Assembly: GCA_016184455.1 (NCBI GenBank)
Contig: JACPCS010000112.1
Location: forward strand, 18,180 to 82,179
Direction of reading: 5' to 3'
Origin: Acidobacteriota bacterium
GTDB taxonomy: Bacteria > Acidobacteriota > Vicinamibacteria > Vicinamibacterales > UBA2999
Length of the DNA: 64,000 nt
Part shown: positions 1 to 8,200 of the stretch, one piece after another
Layout of the letters: each line of letters opens with the position of its first letter
Numbering within the stretch: position 1 is the stretch's first letter
Position numbers and translations under genes: made by a program
Notes under the pieces: generated by a model
Database searches by the model: none
Told to the model about the DNA's origin: nothing
The model's input: the letters and a program-made list of their open reading frames with translations, nothing else

Positions 1-1004
1 CGCCGCGTCCGTGTGCGTGCGGCACGCGCGGTCCGAATGCTCGCCGGGAGCAGGTTCGCGCCCGGCCGCGGATCGGACGCGGTGGCGATGGCAAGGCGCA
101 GACCCGCCACTGCCGAGCGGAACTCGTCCGCCGGCTCGGGCACGGTGGAGACGTCGATCCCCACCAGCGAGTCGAGCGTCTTGACCGTCGCGTTCAGCTC
201 GGTGCCGAGCGGGGCGGTCAGCGCACGGATGTTCGCCATGTCGCCGCAGAGCACGACGTGCTCGACGGTCGCGCGAAACGTCTGCTTGAAGTAGAGGATT
301 GAACGCTTGATCTCCGCGATGAGCCGCGCGCGCGTCGATTCCTGTCCCTCCGCCGACCAGTCGCCGTCGTGGCCCCACGGCATCTCGCGCGCAAACAGCA
401 CGACGCCGTCGCGGATGATCGCCACGCACGTCGATCGGGCGCTGAGAGCGACGTACGCGCTGGGGACCTCGGGTGCTGCCTCGTGATCGGCGCGCGCGAC
501 CGCTGCGAGCGCCAGCGCCGGCGTCAGAACCCCCTCGACGACGAACCCGGCATCGATGACCGGCTGAATGCGCCGCCTCACCTCGTCGGCCGCAACCGCC
601 ACCAGCGACACTTCACGGCGTCGGTGACTGCCGACCTGAACTTCGGCGCCGATCGCGATGCTGACGCTCGGAGGATCCGTCGCCGTCTCGAGCGGCGCGA
701 TCTCCTTGCGGACCTCGCGCAGCGCGAGCGCTTCGAGGTCGGTCGGCTTGGCAGGCGGGAGGCGCAGGGACTGCTGAACCGATCGCAGGCCCCACACGGT
801 GACCCACGCGCTCGGCACGAGCCCGCGATCCTGGCGGTGACGCGCCAGCTCGCGCGTCAGCAGTGCGGGGTCGTCGGGGCTGAAGACTTCGCTCAGGAAC
901 GCACGGACGCGGACGTCTCCCGCGGTGCGCCGGCGAAGCGGCAGCTCGACCTCAACGAGGCGGAAGCCGTCGCCGTGCAGTTCGATGCTCGTGCGCGCGC
1001 TCAT
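1..1004 (-). CDS. pilM: PilM-like type IV pilus assembly protein, partial at window edge
   Basis: Translating the minus strand from an ATG at 1004 gives an open frame of 334 codons running off the left edge; an in-frame TAG lies just upstream, fixing the start region. The product looks like the actin-like PilM/MshI inner-membrane platform protein: an N-terminal strand with SIELHGDGFRLVEVELP, a middle segment with SAYVALSARSTCVAIIRDGVVLFAREMPWG (a nucleotide-fold beta hairpin), then an EIKRSILYFKQ helix and VLCGDMANI. Near the edge it reads PGANLLPASIRTAR; the NLLP motif normally opens PilN, so the gene may be a PilM-PilN fusion or end just beyond. It is probably part of the same pilus system as the secretin and pseudopilins at 36-56 kb. 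Family assignment is from motif recognition only. Confidence 0.6.
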   Translation of the reverse strand, partial: MSARTSIELHGDGFRLVEVELPLRRRTAGDVRVRAFLSEVFSPDDPALLTRELARHRQDRGLVPSAWVTVWGLRSVQQSLRLPPAKPTDLEALALREVRKEIAPLETATDPPSVSIAIGAEVQVGSHRRREVSLVAVAADEVRRRIQPVIDAGFVVEGVLTPALALAAVARADHEAAPEVPSAYVALSARSTCVAIIRDGVVLFAREMPWGHDGDWSAEGQESTRARLIAEIKRSILYFKQTFRATVEHVVLCGDMANIRALTAPLGTELNATVKTLDSLVGIDVSTVPEPADEFRSAVAGLRLAIATASDPRPGANLLPASIRTARAARTRTR

Positions 1005-1324
1005 TAAACCTTTGATTCCAGGCTATTTATCGTCTGAGTGGCAGTGGGGAACCATGCACCGCTCCCACGCCATCCTCCATTATCGGCACTTCTGTGCAGC
1101 TCCTACAGGTTTTGTAGGACTTCAGAGAGTGAGGGAACCGAAGAAATTTGCAACCCCGACGTCTGACACGAGCGAGCTCTATGAGCCATTGGCGCGTTTA
1201 CCCCAAATGCACACAAATGCACCCAAATGCACCGACCCTTGTCAACCGCAAGCCCGGCGGCATAGCATGCCTGTTGGGCTCCGCCCAAACTTCATAGCCG
1301 GCTCTTCCGTGGAGGTCTGCCCAG
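1005..1324. other. Divergent intergenic region between pilM and the PilZ gene
   Basis: No gene seen. This region separates the minus-strand PilM-like gene from the plus-strand PilZ gene, so it must hold promoters for both. It contains a 7 bp inverted repeat with a 5 nt loop (1101-1119, TCCTACA ... TGTAGGA) and three tandem 10 bp repeats (1204-1233). No clear -35/-10 or -24/-12 pair was found. Confidence 0.6.
1204..1233. repeat. Three tandem 10-bp direct repeats (CAAATGCAC[A/C])
   Basis: CAAATGCACA, CAAATGCACC and CAAATGCACC follow one another with no gap. The 10 bp period puts each copy on the same face of the helix, which is usual for cooperative protein binding. The array ends 92 bp before the GTG at 1325 of the first PilZ/receiver gene. 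A regulator-binding role is inferred. Confidence 0.5.
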
Positions 1325-2092
1325 GTGGCAGTTGCCCGCACGATGACCGATGCCACGCGCCGCGCACCGCCGCGGTTGAGACGGTCCGCGCGCATGCCCA
1401 CGCCGGGTATCCGCGCGCGTATCGACTACGTCAGCGGCGACCTCATCAATGTGAGCGCGACCGGTGCGCTGATCCGGACGGGCCGCACATTGGCCGTCGG
1501 CAGTGAATGGCCCGTCACGCTCGATCTGGAAGTCCGCCGCGTCAGCGTGTCGGGACGCGTGGTGCGCTCCGAGCCGGTGACCGTTGAGCTGCCAGGCGGG
1601 GCTGTGTTGAAGCGCGCCGCATTCTCGCTCGGCGTCGTGTTCACAGCCGTCTCGTCGAATGCCATGCAGAGCCTCGTCCAGCTCTGCGGCGGCACGCTGA
1701 CGGTTGAGGAGCTGCCGTATCGGATTCTCGCCGTCAATGACGACCCCGTTACGGCGGGCACCGTCACGCAGATGCTCGCCGAGCTCGGGTATCAGGTTCG
1801 CAGCGTGGCGGACGCGCGGCAGGTGGTGGCCGCCGCAAAGGAGAACCGGGCAGATGCCGTCCTCATCCACCTCTCCAAGGAGCGCGAGCCATCGATGTGG
1901 TGGGCGCTCGAGATTCTTCAGTCCGATGCGACTACCGCGCGCCTCCCCGTCGTGGTGCTGACCGGGCCCCAACCGGTCGAGAACGACCGCGCCCGGTATC
2001 TCGCCGGGCGAAACGTGCGGATCGTCACAACACTGACAGCGGACGGGCTCAACTCGGCGCTTCAGGCGGCGTTGCAGCCGCGCCGCCGGTAA
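1325..2092 (+). CDS. PilZ domain plus degenerate receiver domain protein (paralogue 1)
   Basis: The N-terminal half (about residues 10-125) is a PilZ domain, the cyclic-di-GMP binding fold: RRSAR matches the RxxxR element and NVSATG the [D/N]xSxxG element. The C-terminal half (about 135-250) looks like a response-regulator receiver: ILAVNDDP gives the acidic pair, but the phospho-acceptor position reads AVLIHL, histidine instead of aspartate, and the late lysine-proline is missing. It therefore probably cannot be phosphorylated. Two starts are possible, GTG at 1325 and ATG at 1343; the ATG gives an N-terminus (MTDATRRAPPRL) matching the downstream paralogue. Next to a pilus gene and an exopolysaccharide operon, it is a plausible c-di-GMP effector for either. 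That link is an inference. Confidence 0.75.
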   Translation: MAVARTMTDATRRAPPRLRRSARMPTPGIRARIDYVSGDLINVSATGALIRTGRTLAVGSEWPVTLDLEVRRVSVSGRVVRSEPVTVELPGGAVLKRAAFSLGVVFTAVSSNAMQSLVQLCGGTLTVEELPYRILAVNDDPVTAGTVTQMLAELGYQVRSVADARQVVAAAKENRADAVLIHLSKEREPSMWWALEILQSDATTARLPVVVLTGPQPVENDRARYLAGRNVRIVTTLTADGLNSALQAALQPRRR

Positions 2093-2237
2093 GGGCTCGT
2101 CGCCGGCACCCCGCATCAGTTCTTGTGGGTGGCGACACGGTGTGGGCATCGCCGTTTGTCGGGCGCCGTCCCCGCCACGCGGGAGGCTCCCCAGGAAACA
2201 CCAGTGTTTTAGCAATTTACGAGGTCAGGCCGGGCAG

Positions 2238-2253
2238 AGGCACAGCCATTGCT
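2238..2253 (+). repeat. 16-bp direct repeat, copy 1
   Basis: AGGCACAGCCATTGCT occurs here and again identically at 3173-3188. Each copy lies upstream of a gene start (2281 and 3318). It may be a shared control site or a scar of the tandem duplication that made the two PilZ genes. No function can be assigned. Confidence 0.4.
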
Positions 2254-2280
2254 ACTGCCGAGCTACACCCGCAACTCTCG

Positions 2281-3030
2281 ATGCCGGATCCAGAGCACCG
2301 CTCTCCCCCTCGGCTGACGCGGTCTGCGCGCGTGCCGACGCTTGGCATGCGGGCGCGCATCAATGACGTGACCGGCGATCTCGTCAACGTGAGCGCCACC
2401 GGTGCGCTCATTCGCGCACGCCGCGCGCTGGGAGTCTGCACCGAGTGGCCGCTGGTGCTGGACTCGGAGGTCCGCCGCATTGCGCTCTCAGGGCGCGTGG
2501 TGCGCTGCGAGTCGGCCGCGGTCGAGCTGCCCGGCGGCGCGATCTTGAAGCGGACCGTATTTGCCCTCGGCGTCGTGTTCACGGCCGTCTCGTCCGCGGC
2601 GATGCACAATATCGTGCAACTCTGCGGCGGCACGCTGAAGGTCGAGGCGCTCCCGCACCGGATTCTGCTGGTGGACGAGGATCCCTCGTCAAGCGGCGCA
2701 CTCACGCAGACGCTCACCGACCTTCGATATGAGGTGCGAAGCGTCGCCGACGCGCGGCAAGTGATCGATGCTGCGAAGGACTGTCGGGCGGATGCCGTTG
2801 TGATCCACCTGGCCTCGCGGTGGGTGCCGTCCATGTGGTGGGCGCTTGAAGTCCTGCGATCGGATCCGGCGACCGCTCGCCTCCCGATCGTCGCCGTGAC
2901 CACTGCTGACGCGCTCGACGTGCACCGACCGCAGTACCTCGCCGAACGGAAAGTCCATATCGTGACCGGGTCAACCGCGGAGGCACTCGAAGCGGCACTG
3001 CAACGCGCGCTGCAACTTCCGCTCGCGTAG
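2281..3030 (+). CDS. PilZ domain plus degenerate receiver domain protein (paralogue 2)
   Basis: This is a tandem paralogue of the gene before it, about 249 aa from the ATG at 2281. That start is chosen because MPDPEHRSPPRLTRSAR aligns with the paralogue's N-terminus; the open frame extends further upstream without similarity. The PilZ half keeps NVSATG, but the first arginine of RxxxR is threonine (TRSAR), so c-di-GMP binding may be weaker or lost. The receiver half starts VDEDP and again has histidine at the phospho-acceptor position (AVVIHL). The two copies have therefore diverged mainly in ligand binding while sharing an unphosphorylatable receiver. The 250 bp before the exopolysaccharide operon separate it from the next gene. 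Confidence 0.7.
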   Translation: MPDPEHRSPPRLTRSARVPTLGMRARINDVTGDLVNVSATGALIRARRALGVCTEWPLVLDSEVRRIALSGRVVRCESAAVELPGGAILKRTVFALGVVFTAVSSAAMHNIVQLCGGTLKVEALPHRILLVDEDPSSSGALTQTLTDLRYEVRSVADARQVIDAAKDCRADAVVIHLASRWVPSMWWALEVLRSDPATARLPIVAVTTADALDVHRPQYLAERKVHIVTGSTAEALEAALQRALQLPLA

Positions 3031-3317
3031 CCTCCGGGCTTTGCATGGACCATCACTTCGTGAAGGGCCCCACACAACCTGGCACCCGCATTTTGTAGGT
3101 CCGCTCTCGTCACAGCAGGCACTCGCGCCCGCAACCAACGCTCCATCAATCGTTTACGGATGCGAAGCACCCAGGCACAGCCATTGCTGTCTCCCGTCAC
3201 GCCTACGCGTTTGTAAACCGCGTTTCGGTTTTCGCCCCAGGTCTGCGGGCACTTGTCAGCCGCCCCATCCCACACCGGCTGTAAGTGAGAGGGCGAAGCC
3301 ACGTCACATCACAAGCC
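3031..3317. other. Leader region of the polysaccharide operon
   Basis: No gene seen. It should contain the main promoter of the 33 kb gene train beginning at 3318. A TTTTGTAGG string (3091-3099), similar to one at 1111-1118, and the second copy of a 16 bp repeat (3173-3188) are present. A CTGGCAC string at 3079-3085 resembles a -24 element but has no matching -12 GC at the right distance. Confidence 0.5.
3173..3188 (+). repeat. 16-bp direct repeat, copy 2
   Basis: Identical to 2238-2253 (AGGCACAGCCATTGCT). It lies 130 bp upstream of the first polysaccharide gene. Confidence 0.4.
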
Positions 3318-4262
3318 ATGAATTTCGCAGTCACAGGCGTTTCGGGATTCGTCGCGCCGCGGCATCTCAATGCGATTCGCGCCACCGGGAACCGGTTGAT
3401 CGCCGCGATGGATCCGCACGACGCGGCCGGCGTGCTCGACGCCTACTCGTACGACGTCCGATTCTTCACGGAATTCGAGCGGTTCGATCGGCACCTCGAA
3501 AAGCTGCGGCGAGGGCCCGAGGCCGATCGCGTGCACTACCTCACCGTCTGCTCGCCGAACTATCTGCACGACGCGCACGTCCGCCTCGCGCTTCGAGTCG
3601 GCGCTGACGTGATCTGCGAAAAACCGCTCGTCATCAACCCGTGGAATCTCGACGCGCTCCAGGAACTCGAGATCGAGACCGGGCGCCGCGTCTGGACCGT
3701 GCTGCAGCTGCGCCTGAGCGAGACGCTTCTGGCGCTGCGCCGGCGCCTCGCATCGGGCGGCTCGCGCGTGCACCACGACGTGTGCCTGACGTACATCGCG
3801 CCGCGCGGCCGCTGGTACGACGTCTCCTGGAAGGGCATTCCGGACCGGTCGGGCGGCCTGGCGACGAACATCGGCGTCCACCTGTTCGATCTGCTGCTGT
3901 GGCTCTTCGGACCGGTCGAGCGCGTCGAGGTGCACGTGAGCACGGCGCGCCGCCTTGCGGGGCTGCTCGAGTGTGGTTCGGCCGCGGTTCGGTGGTTTCT
4001 GTCGGCGGAGCCGTCGGATCTGCCGCTGCCTGCCGAACGCGGCGGGAAAGCGCACCGCTCGTTGACCGTGGACGGCGAGCAGGTCGAGTTCTCGGGCGGG
4101 TTCGACGATCTGCACACGAAGGTCTACGAGGCGGCCCTGGGGGGTGCGGGCTTCGGAATCGACGAGGCGCGGCCGTCGATCGAGCTCGCCTATCGGATCC
4201 GGCAGACGGCGGTGGCCGCGCGCACGCGCCGCGTACACCCGCTGGCCGCCGCGCTGGCATGA
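3318..4262 (+). CDS. wlbA: Gfo/Idh/MocA sugar dehydrogenase, WlbA/WbpB-like
   Basis: Likely an NAD-dependent 3-dehydrogenase of UDP-N-acetylglucosaminuronic acid, the first of three steps (WlbA, WlbB, WlbC) to UDP-2,3-diacetamido-uronic acid. The N-terminal Rossmann turn reads GVSGFVAPRHLNAI, the family CEKPLV motif follows at about residue 103, and GGLATNIGVHLFDLLLWLFG holds the expected active-site histidine. At 314 aa it matches the usual 310-340. The ATG at 3318 is preferred because it begins directly with the nucleotide fold (MNFAVTG). It is the first gene of the operon and overlaps the acetyltransferase by ATGA. The partner WlbC-like aminotransferase is 28 kb away in the same gene train (32582), and no UDP-GlcNAc 6-dehydrogenase is present. 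Confidence 0.8.
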   Translation: MNFAVTGVSGFVAPRHLNAIRATGNRLIAAMDPHDAAGVLDAYSYDVRFFTEFERFDRHLEKLRRGPEADRVHYLTVCSPNYLHDAHVRLALRVGADVICEKPLVINPWNLDALQELEIETGRRVWTVLQLRLSETLLALRRRLASGGSRVHHDVCLTYIAPRGRWYDVSWKGIPDRSGGLATNIGVHLFDLLLWLFGPVERVEVHVSTARRLAGLLECGSAAVRWFLSAEPSDLPLPAERGGKAHRSLTVDGEQVEFSGGFDDLHTKVYEAALGGAGFGIDEARPSIELAYRIRQTAVAARTRRVHPLAAALA

Positions 4263-4864
4263 CCTGCGCCGACTGCTTCGTGCACGAGTCGAGCTACGTC
4301 GAGGACGGGAGCACGATTGGCGCCGGCACCCACATCTGGCATTTCTCGCACGTCATGGCGGACGCCTCGATCGGCCGCGACTGCACCATCGGCCAGAACG
4401 TGTTCATCGGGGCCGGCGTGGTCATCGGAGACCACGTCAAGATTCAGAACAACGTGTCGGTGTACACGGGCGTGGTGCTGGAGGACGAGGTGTTCTGCGG
4501 ACCCTCGGTCGTGTTCACCAACGTGTTGAACCCGCGATCGGAAATCGCGCGGCGGGACGAGTACCGATCGACCCGCGTCAGGCGCGGGGCCACCATCGGC
4601 GCGAACGCCACGATCGTCTGCGGCGCCGATATCGGGCGATACGCGTTCATCGGGGCTGGCGCGGTCGTCCGCGGGCGCGTGCCGGACTACGCGCTGATGC
4701 TCGGCGTCCCCGCGAGCCCCGCGGGATGGATGGGCCGCCACGGCCACAAGCTCGTGCCCGCTGACGGATCGGGCCGCTGGAGCTGCCCGGTCACGGGATG
4801 GCGATACGAGCAGGGCCCCTCCGGCCTCAGGTGTCTCAACCAGGACGAGGAGCGGCCATTATGA
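4259..4864 (+). CDS. wlbB: Left-handed beta-helix N-acetyltransferase, WlbB/WbpD-like
   Basis: A 201 aa hexapeptide-repeat enzyme: repeats such as IGAGTH, IGRDCT, IGQNVF, IGAGVV, IGDHVK run from about residue 18 to 150 and form the parallel beta helix that binds acetyl-CoA. WlbB/WbpD acetylates the 3-amino group of UDP-2-acetamido-3-amino-uronic acid. The IGQNVFIGAGVVIGDHVKIQNNVSVYTGV block and the VVFTNVLNPRSEI segment are characteristic of this subfamily. A tail with a Trp-Ser-Cys-Pro segment follows the helix. The ATG overlaps the stop of the dehydrogenase by four bases, and its own stop overlaps the kinase start the same way. The adjacency to the WlbA-like gene supports the call. Confidence 0.85.
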   Translation: MTCADCFVHESSYVEDGSTIGAGTHIWHFSHVMADASIGRDCTIGQNVFIGAGVVIGDHVKIQNNVSVYTGVVLEDEVFCGPSVVFTNVLNPRSEIARRDEYRSTRVRRGATIGANATIVCGADIGRYAFIGAGAVVRGRVPDYALMLGVPASPAGWMGRHGHKLVPADGSGRWSCPVTGWRYEQGPSGLRCLNQDEERPL

Positions 4865-7074
4865 CGCGCAACGGCGACGACGATCTTCTGACGACTGTGG
4901 GCCCGGACGAGGCGTCCGGCGAACCGAACCCACACCTGCGTCACTACTTGCTGGCGCTGTACAAGCGGCGCTGGACTACTCTTGCGGCGTTCACCGTCGT
5001 GTTCGGCGCGGTCGTCGCCTACACCTTTACGGCCACGCCGGTCTACAGGGCCACCGCGCGCGTGCTGATTGACGCGGACCGGCAGCACGTCGTCGACTTC
5101 AGGGAAGTGGTCGAAGCCGACGAGGCCCGGACCGACTACTACCAGACGCAGTACAACCTTCTGGAATCCCGCTCCCTCGCGCGAAAGACGCTGACGAACC
5201 TGAACATCTGGAACCATCCGGAGTTTGCGGGAACGCCGAAAGGTGCTGATCGCTTTGGCCTGCGCGCGCTCGCCGGCAGGCTGACGAACGTCTGGCCGGC
5301 GCCGCGCCGCGTGACGCCTCCGGCCGACGACGAGACGCAGGCCGAATCACGGGTGATCGATCGATTCCTGCAGCAGCTGACCGTGTCGCCGCTGCGGGCG
5401 AGCCGGCTCACCGACGTCAGCTTCCGATCGACCGACCCGTCACTCGCCGCGCGAATCGTCAACGCGCACACGCGCGCGTTCATCGAGCAAAACCTGGAGT
5501 ACCGCTTCGTGGCGTCGAAACAGGCGTCCGACTGGCTGACCGGGCAACTGCAGGAACAGCGGAAGCACGTCGAGAGCGCCGAGGTGGCGCTGCAGCGCTA
5601 CCGCGAGTCGCAGGATGCGATCTCGTTCGAGGATCGCGAGAACATCGTCGTGCAGAAGCTCGCCGACCTGAACGCGGCGGTGACGCGCGCCAAGACGGAG
5701 CGGATCGAGAAGGAGGCGCGGTACAACCAGCTGCTGACGCTGCAGCGCAGGAACGCGCCGCTCGACACGTTTCCGGCGATTCTCAGCAACCAGTTCATCC
5801 AGCAGCAGAAGGCGGAGCTCGCGGGGCTCCGCCGGCAGGAGCTGCAGCTCAGCGACCGCTTCGGCGACCGTCACCCGGAGATGGTGAAGCTGCGCATCGC
5901 GATCGACGAGGCGGAGGACAAGCTGGACACGGAGATCGCCAAGGTCGTCGAATCCGTCCGCAACGAATTCGTCGCGGCGCAGGCGGCCGAGCGCAGCCTG
6001 ATCGAGGCGCTGAACGCGCAGAAGCAGGAGGCGCAGTCGATGAACCGGAAAGCGATCGAGTACGGCGTCCTCCAGCGCGACGTGGAGACGAACCGCCAGA
6101 TCTACGACAGCCTTCTGCAGCGCGCCAAGGAAACCGGTGTCTCGACCGAGTTGAAGACGAGCAATATCCGCATCGTGGATGCCGCCGAGGTGCCGCGATC
6201 GCCGGTCTCGCCGCGCCGGCTGGTGAATGTGCTCGCCGGTCTGATTGGCGCGGCTGCGTTCGGCATCTTCCTGGCGTTCTTCTTCGAATACATCGACAAC
6301 CGGCTCAAGACGCCCGAGGACGTGCACCACCATCTCGGCCTGTCGGCTCTCGCGATCCTGCCCCGCGTGCCGTGGTCCGGCGATCAGCCCCTGACGGCGA
6401 CGGCGGCCGACGGCTTCTCCGAGGCGATCCGCGGGCTGCGCACGAACCTGCTGTTCTCCACGCCGCACGAGCAGGGCGCGCGCACGCTCCTCGTCACGAG
6501 CACAGGCCCGCAGGAAGGGAAGTCGGTGACGGTCGCGAGCCTCGCGATTTCACTCGCGGAAGCCGGCCATCGGGTGCTGCTCGTCGATGCGGACCTGCGG
6601 CGCCCGCGCATGCACCACATCATGGACGTGCCGCAGGAGCCGGGCCTGTCGAACATCCTCGTCGGCAGCGCCGCCGCGGCCGACGTGATGCGGCGAAGCG
6701 CCATCGAGACGCTGTCGCTGATTCCCTCGGGACGCATTCCGCCGAATCCGGCAGAACTGCTCGGGTCCGCTCAGTTCCGCCGCCTGCTCGAATCGCTCCG
6801 CGAGTCGTTCGAGTGGATCCTGCTCGACTCGCCGCCGGCGCTGCCGGTGACCGATCCGGCGATCATGGCGCAGGCGGCGAGCGGCGTCATCTTCATCGTC
6901 GACGCGGAAAAGACGAACCGGTACCGCGCACGCTATGCGCTCATGAAGCTGCGCCGGGTTCGCACGCCGCTGCTCGGCGCCGTGCTCAACGGCGTCGATC
7001 TGAACCGGAACAGCGCGTACTACGCCGACTACTACAGCGCGGACGACTGCCAGTACTACGCCGCACGGACGTAA
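4861..7074 (+). CDS. wzc: Polysaccharide co-polymerase with BY-kinase domain (Wzc type)
   Basis: A 737 aa inner-membrane protein controlling chain length and export. An N-terminal Wzz domain has one membrane span near residues 40-60 (WTTLAAFTVVFGAVVAY), followed by a long periplasmic coiled coil and a second span near 455-480 (LAGLIGAAAFGIFLAFFF). The cytoplasmic tyrosine kinase carries Walker A STGPQEGKS, Walker A' LLVDADLRRP and Walker B WILLDSPP. The last 22 residues hold six tyrosines in three pairs (NSAYYADYYSADDCQYY), the usual autophosphorylation cluster. The ATG at 4861 overlaps the acetyltransferase stop. It is expected to work with the Wza-like exporter at 34907. Confidence 0.93.
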   Translation: MTRNGDDDLLTTVGPDEASGEPNPHLRHYLLALYKRRWTTLAAFTVVFGAVVAYTFTATPVYRATARVLIDADRQHVVDFREVVEADEARTDYYQTQYNLLESRSLARKTLTNLNIWNHPEFAGTPKGADRFGLRALAGRLTNVWPAPRRVTPPADDETQAESRVIDRFLQQLTVSPLRASRLTDVSFRSTDPSLAARIVNAHTRAFIEQNLEYRFVASKQASDWLTGQLQEQRKHVESAEVALQRYRESQDAISFEDRENIVVQKLADLNAAVTRAKTERIEKEARYNQLLTLQRRNAPLDTFPAILSNQFIQQQKAELAGLRRQELQLSDRFGDRHPEMVKLRIAIDEAEDKLDTEIAKVVESVRNEFVAAQAAERSLIEALNAQKQEAQSMNRKAIEYGVLQRDVETNRQIYDSLLQRAKETGVSTELKTSNIRIVDAAEVPRSPVSPRRLVNVLAGLIGAAAFGIFLAFFFEYIDNRLKTPEDVHHHLGLSALAILPRVPWSGDQPLTATAADGFSEAIRGLRTNLLFSTPHEQGARTLLVTSTGPQEGKSVTVASLAISLAEAGHRVLLVDADLRRPRMHHIMDVPQEPGLSNILVGSAAAADVMRRSAIETLSLIPSGRIPPNPAELLGSAQFRRLLESLRESFEWILLDSPPALPVTDPAIMAQAASGVIFIVDAEKTNRYRARYALMKLRRVRTPLLGAVLNGVDLNRNSAYYADYYSADDCQYYAART

Positions 7075-7084
7075 TCGCCCTCTG

Positions 7085-8200
7085 GTGCTTCGCCTCTGCT
7101 ATATCGCCAACGCCGACTCGGTGCACAGCCATCGGTGGATTTCCTACTTCGCCGAGCGCGGCCACACGGTGCACTGGGTGTCGCTCTCGGCGTGCACGAG
7201 CCCGGTGCCTGACGGGGTCGACCTGCACCTCGTCGGATCGGCCCGGGGGGCTGCGCGGCGTCCGGTTCCTCTCGCGCGGTCGGCGTGGCGCGTCCGCTCG
7301 CTGCTGCGCCGCATCAGGCCCGACCTGGTGCACGCGCACTACGCGGGCGTCAACGGCATCGTTGCCGCCCAGGCCGGCGTGCGCCCGCTGATGGTCACCG
7401 CGTGGGGATCCGATGTGCTGTGCACCGGCCGCAGACGGATTGTGGGCCTGCCGGTGCGAGCCGCCCTGCGGCGGGCCGACCGGGTGACGTGCGACGCCGA
7501 GCACATGCGCCGGCAGATCCTCGCCATGGGAGTCCGGCCTGAACGCCTCGACGTGATCGGCTTCGGCACCGATACGGATCGCTTCCAGCCCACGCCGCCT
7601 GATTCACAGCTCGCAGCCGAGGTCGGTGTGGCAGGGCGGCCCACCGTGATCAGCCTGCGCAACTTCCACCCGGTCTACGACGTGGGCACCCTGATCCGCG
7701 CGATTCCGCTGGTTCGCGAGCAGGTGCCTCATGCCCTCTTCCTGCTGGCTGGCGCTGGACCCGAAGAGCCGGTGCTGCGCCGCACGGCTGCGGAACTCGG
7801 CGCCGCCGACGCGGTGCGGTTCCTCGGTCCCATTGCCCCGCAGCGTCTGCCCGCCTACCTGGCCCTTGCCGATGTCTACGTCTCGACCTCGAGATCCGAC
7901 GCCGGCATTGCTGCCAGCACGGCGGAGGCGATGGCGTGCGGGCTTCCGGTGGTTGTCACCGACTCGGGCGAGAACGATCGGTGGATTGTCGACGGACGGA
8001 ACGGCTACCTCGTGCCGGTCGGCGGCGACGCGCCTCTGGCTGACGCCATCGTTCGCCTGCTGCGGGATCGCGGTCTTCGCCGCGCGTGCGGCGACGCGAA
8101 CCGGGCCGTCATCGTGGAGCGCAACAGCTTTCGGACGGAGATGGCCAAAGTGGAGGCGCTCTACTACGACATGACCAGCCGCGTCGGGAGGCCGTCGTGA
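7085..8200 (+). CDS. Glycosyltransferase family 4
   Basis: A 371 aa retaining GT-B transferase. The N-terminal acceptor domain begins LRLCYIANADSVHSHRW and includes PDLVHAHYAGVNG; the C-terminal donor domain carries FLLAGAGPEEPVL and the EX7E-type element in STAEAMACGLPVVVTDSG, where the first acidic position is not obvious. The start is GTG at 7085, ten bases after the kinase stop. It probably adds a sugar to the lipid-linked repeat unit at the cytoplasmic face. Donor and acceptor cannot be told from sequence. It overlaps the next gene by GTGA. Confidence 0.85.
   Translation: MLRLCYIANADSVHSHRWISYFAERGHTVHWVSLSACTSPVPDGVDLHLVGSARGAARRPVPLARSAWRVRSLLRRIRPDLVHAHYAGVNGIVAAQAGVRPLMVTAWGSDVLCTGRRRIVGLPVRAALRRADRVTCDAEHMRRQILAMGVRPERLDVIGFGTDTDRFQPTPPDSQLAAEVGVAGRPTVISLRNFHPVYDVGTLIRAIPLVREQVPHALFLLAGAGPEEPVLRRTAAELGAADAVRFLGPIAPQRLPAYLALADVYVSTSRSDAGIAASTAEAMACGLPVVVTDSGENDRWIVDGRNGYLVPVGGDAPLADAIVRLLRDRGLRRACGDANRAVIVERNSFRTEMAKVEALYYDMTSRVGRPS

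Noticed and set aside
369..1007. A 212 aa plus-strand ORF at the left edge
   Set aside because: It is the antisense of the PilM-like gene, which makes sense on the minus strand; the plus translation is Arg/Asp-rich with no family features.
1083..1098. Sigma-54-like site before the PilZ gene
   Set aside because: GG to GC spacing is nine, not ten bases.
3079..3099. Sigma-54 promoter for the polysaccharide operon (CTGGCAC)
   Set aside because: The -24 half matches but the bases 10 nt on are TT, not GC.
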